Part shown: one piece after another, positions 59,500-64,000 of the stretch | Numbering within the stretch: the stretch's first letter is position 1 | Layout: each line of letters starts with the position of its first letter | Assembly: GCF_000002425.4 (NCBI RefSeq) | Contig: NC_037255.1 | Coordinates: forward strand, 6,702,063 to 6,766,062 | DNA: 64,000 nucleotides | Source: Physcomitrium patens | Taxonomy: Eukaryota > Streptophyta > Bryopsida > Funariales > Funariaceae | Direction of reading: 5' to 3' | The notes under the pieces: generated by a model | What the model was told of the DNA's origin: nothing | Seen by the model: only the letters and a program-made list of their open reading frames with translations | Database searches by the model: none | Translations under genes and position numbers: made by a program

Positions 59500-61362
59500 T
59501 TAGGTATTATATAACCGTAAACGATTTCCATTAATGCGGGTACTGAAACGATGGCCCGTGAAATCCTCCAATTGAACAGACCCATTGGAAAATCCTTCAA
59601 TTACGCGATATGGCCCATGCCAGCGAACTTGAAATTTTCTTGGAAAATGGTTGAATCGGCTGTCATACAGCAATACCAAATCATTGGGCATAAAACACTT
59701 CGGCCGCAGTTTACTATCATAGTAACTCTTCCTCCGTTTTTGAGTGGCTTCCATGTGGAATAGAGCGACAGCCCGTATTTCATCCAATTCCTCCAATTTC
59801 ATCAACCGAGAGTGTAATGACTCAGTGTCACTGAGGCGTTCGTCTAAGGCAATTCGTAAACTGGGAACCTCCAATTCGATAGGTAAAATTGTCTCTTGAC
59901 CGTAAACTAATTGGAACGAAGTAGAGTGGGTAGTTACCTTATAGGCGGTACGATAAGCCCACAAAGCTGCAAAGAGTTTGGTCTCCCAATCAGTACCGGC
60001 CCCTGAAATTGTCTTAGTCAAGACTTTGCACAAAATGCCGTTGGTCTTTTCCGTTTGCCCATTGGCACGAGGATGGTAGGGAGTGGTCTTACGATGCTTG
60101 ATCTCATATGTGGTCGTCAAGGCGGCGATGGTAGCATTGATGAAATGGGTGCCTCGATCGCTGACCAATTCCTTGGGACACCCAAAGCGAGTGATAATAT
60201 TCTCATACAGAAAAGTTGCCACCGTACTGGCATTATCGGTGCGGGTAGCAATCGCCTCTGCCCATTTGGTGACATAATCGGTGGCGACTAAGATATACCG
60301 CTTTTGACCAGGTTTTGACGCTGGTGCAATGGGACCAACAAAATCAATACCCCATTTTTCAAACGGAACCTGGGCCAAGATTGGGACTAACGGCATGGCG
60401 GAAGTACCCGTAGGTCGACCAATTCGTTGACAAGGATCACAACGGCGAACGAACTGGTGGGCATCAGAAAACATTGTGGGCCACCAATATCCGGCCATTA
60501 AAGCCTTGCGGGCAGTGCTGTCTCCCACGAAATGACCACCACAACTATCCAAATGACAACCTGTAAGTATCGACTGTACTTCACTGGGAAAGATACAGCG
60601 CCGTAAAAGACCATCGCGTCCTTGTTTATACAAAGCATCACGAATCATCGTGTATGGGGCACTCTTCAGAATAAGGCGCTTCTTAAGCTTGTCCGTGAAA
60701 GTCGGCGGAAAAGTATGGAAGGTCAGAAACTGAATAATTTCGCTATACTCGGGGGATATCACATCCACCACAAATAATGCGGCGTCGGGAAGATCATCGG
60801 GAACAAGCTCGTTGCCGAGAATATTAGACAACCGGGATAAATGATCTGCGTTCGCATGTTGCTTCCCAGGTCTGACAACCACCGTAAAATTGAACTCCTG
60901 GAGGAGTAAGACCCAGCGAGCAATGCGCCCACTCAATTGAGGCTTATTAATCAGATATTTGAGGGCATCATGATCCACATAAAATACAAACGGATACCCA
61001 AGCAAATAGTGCCGAAATTTTTTAACCGAGTATATCATACCCAACGCCTCTCGTTCAGTAGTAGTATAGTTGCGTTCGGCAGCCACCAATTGTCGACTGG
61101 CATAATATATTGGATGATCGAATCCCTTATCATCCTTCTGGCTTAACACCGAGCCAATAGCAGCATTGGATGCATCAACATATACATGAAATGGCTTTGT
61201 CCAACAAGGAGCCACCAATATTGGTGCAGAGACCAATTTTGACTTTAAGACCTCGAAGGCTACGGTACACTCCTTGGTCCAGAGGGGACTAGTACCATCG
61301 GACGGAGGTTTCTTCAGTAAGTTCGTTAAAGGTTGACAAATAACCGCAAACGAACTTATAAA
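59500..61362 (-). CDS. Element C pol, RNase H and integrase part
   Basis: It is in the same phase as the upstream gag-pro-RT frame and separated from it only by a TGA at 61365-61363. RNase H lies near 61210-60940 with acidic residues in YVDAS, TEREALG and VDHDAL. Integrase has the zinc-binding H-H-C-C end (CHLDSCGGH then CDPC) near 60560-60430. The catalytic triad is in IDFVGP, VSDRGTHF and NGQTEKTN (60350-60050), and a GPY/F block (WHGPYRVIE) lies near the C-terminus. No chromodomain follows, so this is not a chromovirus. All catalytic residues are intact. The stop is at 59500-59502. Confidence 0.9.
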   Translation of the reverse strand, partial: FISSFAVICQPLTNLLKKPPSDGTSPLWTKECTVAFEVLKSKLVSAPILVAPCWTKPFHVYVDASNAAIGSVLSQKDDKGFDHPIYYASRQLVAAERNYTTTEREALGMIYSVKKFRHYLLGYPFVFYVDHDALKYLINKPQLSGRIARWVLLLQEFNFTVVVRPGKQHANADHLSRLSNILGNELVPDDLPDAALFVVDVISPEYSEIIQFLTFHTFPPTFTDKLKKRLILKSAPYTMIRDALYKQGRDGLLRRCIFPSEVQSILTGCHLDSCGGHFVGDSTARKALMAGYWWPTMFSDAHQFVRRCDPCQRIGRPTGTSAMPLVPILAQVPFEKWGIDFVGPIAPASKPGQKRYILVATDYVTKWAEAIATRTDNASTVATFLYENIITRFGCPKELVSDRGTHFINATIAALTTTYEIKHRKTTPYHPRANGQTEKTNGILCKVLTKTISGAGTDWETKLFAALWAYRTAYKVTTHSTSFQLVYGQETILPIELEVPSLRIALDERLSDTESLHSRLMKLEELDEIRAVALFHMEATQKRRKSYYDSKLRPKCFMPNDLVLLYDSRFNHFPRKFQVRWHGPYRVIEGFSNGSVQLEDFTGHRFSTRINGNRLRLYNT

Positions 61363-64000
61363 TCATCGATAATAACTGACATGACCAACGAACCCTCGAA
61401 CACCGGAGACTGTCTCCGGTCTGGGCAAGTTCATGATATGCTGCACTTTGTCAGGATCTGTAGCAATACCACGACTGGAAACAATATGGCCCAATAATTT
61501 TCCGGACGGAACACCAAATTGGCACTTCTCCGAATTCAACGATATTCCAAATTTGGCACACTGAGCCAAACATTTGCCTAAACAATGAAGATGATCTTGT
61601 TTGGTACTGAATGTACAAAAGTCATCTAAAAAGATCTCCATAAACAGTCGGAGATAATCTTGAAAAGCCTGAGTCATCACGCGTTGGAACGTGGCTGGGG
61701 CGTTACATAACCCGAAAGGCATCACGCGATAAGCAAATGTGCCCCAATCCGTAGTAAAGGTTGTCTTGAGCTGGTCTTCTTTTGCAATTTGAACTTGATT
61801 ATACCCGGAGAAACCATCGAGAAACGAATAGCATTCGTGACCGGCGACGGCGTCCAATATACTATCCGTGAATGGTAACGGAAAGTAATCTTTCTTGGTG
61901 GCTGCATTAAGTTTTCGGAAATCTTGACAAATTCGGATTTTTCCGTTCTTTTTCGGCACCATCACAATTGGAGAAACCCACTCACTATTCGGTACCGGGT
62001 AAATGAAACCCACCACAAGAAGCTTGTCCAATTCTTCCTTCACCATAAGGGAATATTTAGGATTAAGGCGATGTTGCCTCTGGCGTACCGGTTTAGCGTT
62101 TTCTTCCAATATGATACGATGTTCACAAACATCAGCGGGGATACCTTGTAGATCATTATAAGTCCAAGCAAAAGCGGATTTATGATGTAAGAAAAAGTCT
62201 GTCCAACAGGTCAACTCTTGTTCCTTAATACCTTCGTAGACCTTAATTAGCCGAGGTTCGGCCGTGGTCGCTAAGTTAATAGTTTGACATACAGGGTCAG
62301 CAACAATACTCTGTTTCAATTCCCGCAGTGATTTAAAGTTACTCGGTATGTCCGACATATGCGAAGTAACGAATCCCGTCTCGAGGGCACTAACATGGTG
62401 CACATCGTACCCAGGTTTCCAGTCAATACTTACATAAGCAGAGTTTTCCGAATCCTTCGGGTATATCAAGTACTCCCCCGGACCTCCACATTGGTACACC
62501 ACCTCAGGGTGCTGTGCTGCCTCCACATTGGCCTCCGTACTCGGTACTTCTGTGTCATCATCGGAGCTAAGCCCTTCGTCCGACGTCAATTCAGATACTG
62601 GCAACTGAGACTCCCCGTGATAGCGTACTGGGTACATTTGTAACACCATTTTATCTACGCCCTTACCAATTGTCAAAGTACCTCGACCCCAATCGTTCTT
62701 GGCCTTCGCTTGATACAGCCAGGGTCGTCCCAATAAAATAGGGTACGATAAAGTCGAACGTTGTAAGCGAAAGACAATGTAGTCAATTTTATAGGCAATA
62801 CCTGCAATTATAGTTTGAACACTCCGTAAAATACCCATTGGCTTAACTCGGCTATGATCTGCCATCCGTAATACCAATGTCGTGGGGACTAATTGTTCCA
62901 GACCTAAAGCATCCATTGTATCAGCGTTCATTAAATTGACGCTGGAACCTCCATCTACCTGGACGCCAGAGATCCGAACACCATCAATCGAAACATCAAT
63001 GGTTGGTGCACCTGGATCAGGGTTCAAACTAACTTCACAAACTTCCATATTACGATGCCGATGTCTTGTTAGGGATGAATTCAAGGTGGAACGACACTCT
63101 GGTGCGACTGCTAGAAGTTGCTTCATAGAGATTGAAGGCCGAATAGCGTCCAAATCCTTTAAAATGTCATAGGATTCCATATTTAGGGTAATTCCCAATG
63201 CCCTCTTCCGTTTCATGGGTTTGAGCTTAACTCCGTGAGGTAATTTATTCTGCCGCCCTGGACTTGGAATTGGAACAGCAGATTGAGCTTCCTTGGGACT
63301 TCCTTTCCCAAGGGGATCTTTCAACGGGTATGATGCTTCTTGGAACTGCGGTGGGAACAGACCGGTTCGAGACGGAACTGAAGACTCCGTAATTGGGACC
63401 TCATTGGGCTTCGCAACCAAATCAGGGCTCAAGACTTTCCCAGTTTCCGGGCCTGAATGGGATTGGTCCGTAATTGGGTGTGATTGGCCCTTCGCTTTAG
63501 GATCTTCCAAATGTTTAATTGGGCCTTTCCCTTTTTGCTGGCTCCTAGTAAGAACGGTATGGACACATTCCACCCGATTTACTGGAGAGTCTTGAGGTCC
63601 TCGATTTATTCCCTCCATTTTTCCTGGACTCTGGATCTGCTGATCCCGATTATTGAAATTGAATGGAGCATTACATTGCTGATACGTATGCCCTGACTGC
63701 TTGCAATTCCCACAAACTGGGGCATAATCGTCACTGGCTCTTGGATTGGGACATTCATTGGCATAATGACCAATCTGTCTACAACGGAAACAACGCAATG
63801 GCCTTTTTGCACCCCCATCAGGCATATTGGGTGTCTCCACCGGTATATACCTACTAGGTTTGTTCCATGTAGGTTGAGAAAACGATCCTGGTTGTCCCGG
63901 TTGTACTTGGTTCAATGGCATCGATGGAGCATATGGCTGATACCCATGCTGCTCCTTACCATAGTTCCGAGGATTTGATACAAACCCCTCACTATAAGTG
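61363..64000 (-). CDS. Element C gag-protease-reverse transcriptase, partial
   Basis: The frame is open from the window edge (the 26 codons before the Met at 63921 are also open), so gag continues outside. Two CCHC zinc knuckles (CFRCRQIGHYANEC and CGNCKQSGHTYQQC) lie at about 63790-63680. The protease region has VDGGSSVNLMNA near 62940. Reverse transcriptase spans about 62100-61370 with QDFRKLNAATKKDYFPLPF, VMPFGLCNAPATFQR and the active site FLDD. The frame ends in a TGA at 61365-61363 right after the GFVGHVSYYR block, inside the region linking RT to RNase H. That is not a normal recoding point, so the stop is probably a mutation. Confidence 0.9.
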   Translation of the reverse strand, partial: TYSEGFVSNPRNYGKEQHGYQPYAPSMPLNQVQPGQPGSFSQPTWNKPSRYIPVETPNMPDGGAKRPLRCFRCRQIGHYANECPNPRASDDYAPVCGNCKQSGHTYQQCNAPFNFNNRDQQIQSPGKMEGINRGPQDSPVNRVECVHTVLTRSQQKGKGPIKHLEDPKAKGQSHPITDQSHSGPETGKVLSPDLVAKPNEVPITESSVPSRTGLFPPQFQEASYPLKDPLGKGSPKEAQSAVPIPSPGRQNKLPHGVKLKPMKRKRALGITLNMESYDILKDLDAIRPSISMKQLLAVAPECRSTLNSSLTRHRHRNMEVCEVSLNPDPGAPTIDVSIDGVRISGVQVDGGSSVNLMNADTMDALGLEQLVPTTLVLRMADHSRVKPMGILRSVQTIIAGIAYKIDYIVFRLQRSTLSYPILLGRPWLYQAKAKNDWGRGTLTIGKGVDKMVLQMYPVRYHGESQLPVSELTSDEGLSSDDDTEVPSTEANVEAAQHPEVVYQCGGPGEYLIYPKDSENSAYVSIDWKPGYDVHHVSALETGFVTSHMSDIPSNFKSLRELKQSIVADPVCQTINLATTAEPRLIKVYEGIKEQELTCWTDFFLHHKSAFAWTYNDLQGIPADVCEHRIILEENAKPVRQRQHRLNPKYSLMVKEELDKLLVVGFIYPVPNSEWVSPIVMVPKKNGKIRICQDFRKLNAATKKDYFPLPFTDSILDAVAGHECYSFLDGFSGYNQVQIAKEDQLKTTFTTDWGTFAYRVMPFGLCNAPATFQRVMTQAFQDYLRLFMEIFLDDFCTFSTKQDHLHCLGKCLAQCAKFGISLNSEKCQFGVPSGKLLGHIVSSRGIATDPDKVQHIMNLPRPETVSGVRGFVGHVSYYR

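Larger units (their letters stand above)
56696..64000 (-). mobile_element. Athila-like Ty3/gypsy element C, nearly intact, runs off the right edge
   Basis: In minus-strand order: partial gag with CCHC knuckles, protease, RT, RNase H, integrase without chromodomain, a spacer with an internal polypurine tract, an extra open frame, the terminal polypurine tract and the 3' LTR. The only coding damage seen is one in-frame TGA in each open frame. The 5' LTR and most of gag are outside the window. It is inserted in element B gag. Confidence 0.9.

Noticed and set aside
61363..61365. Programmed stop readthrough in element C pol
   Set aside because: The stop lies between RT and RNase H rather than between gag and pol; a point mutation is simpler.

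Overview
The window looks like a piece of a land-plant nuclear genome. Genes have spliceosomal introns, one encodes an ERF-type AP2 transcription factor and one a DUF688-like protein. The repeats are plant-type Ty1/copia and Ty3/gypsy retrotransposons, including an Athila-like one. AT-rich, heavily decayed transposon blocks alternate sharply with gene islands of near-balanced base composition. I think a bryophyte, probably a moss, is the best guess, but the sequence does not prove it. No rRNA, tRNA or CRISPR features were seen.

Layout. 1-4270: decayed, nested LTR-retroelement pieces. 4285-10130: non-repetitive island with one small gene of unknown function (7709-8140, +). 10133-23057: a Ty1/copia element with 137-bp LTRs on the minus strand, split open by a degenerate Ty3/gypsy element that itself carries further insertions. 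23100-40600: the main gene island, with an ERF transcription factor (+, about 24065-25382), a two-exon DUF688-like gene (-, 27606-30099) and a complete nine-exon nucleoside hydrolase gene (-, 35794-40091). 40620-52645: very AT-rich graveyard of gypsy LTRs and gag relics with a Tc1/mariner element at 47089-48928. 52646-64000: three nested gypsy elements. Element A (+) is broken by element B (+), which is broken by a nearly intact Athila-like element C (-) running off the right edge.

Repeat names used here. Families A and C are the same Athila-like gypsy family (LTR starts TGTAGAATAAG, primer site resembling tRNA-Asp). Families B and D are related gypsy families (primer site of tRNA-Met type, hairpin just after the TATA box). 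B is the younger, less AT-rich version and D the old one. E is a roughly 1-1.4 kb AT-rich dispersed segment with a TTAGGATTTGATTAAGATT-like minisatellite. F is the copia element.

Most interesting points: perfect heat-shock-element arrays in the family B LTR and, separately, upstream of the Tc1/mariner transposase; a hairpin after the LTR TATA box kept between families B and D by compensatory base changes; three copies of the primer-binding-site region in the family B leader; and an extra open frame downstream of integrase in element C (an N-terminal conserved-looking domain followed by a long coiled coil), preceded by a near-copy of the polypurine tract. All exon joins, boundaries and homologies were worked out by eye.
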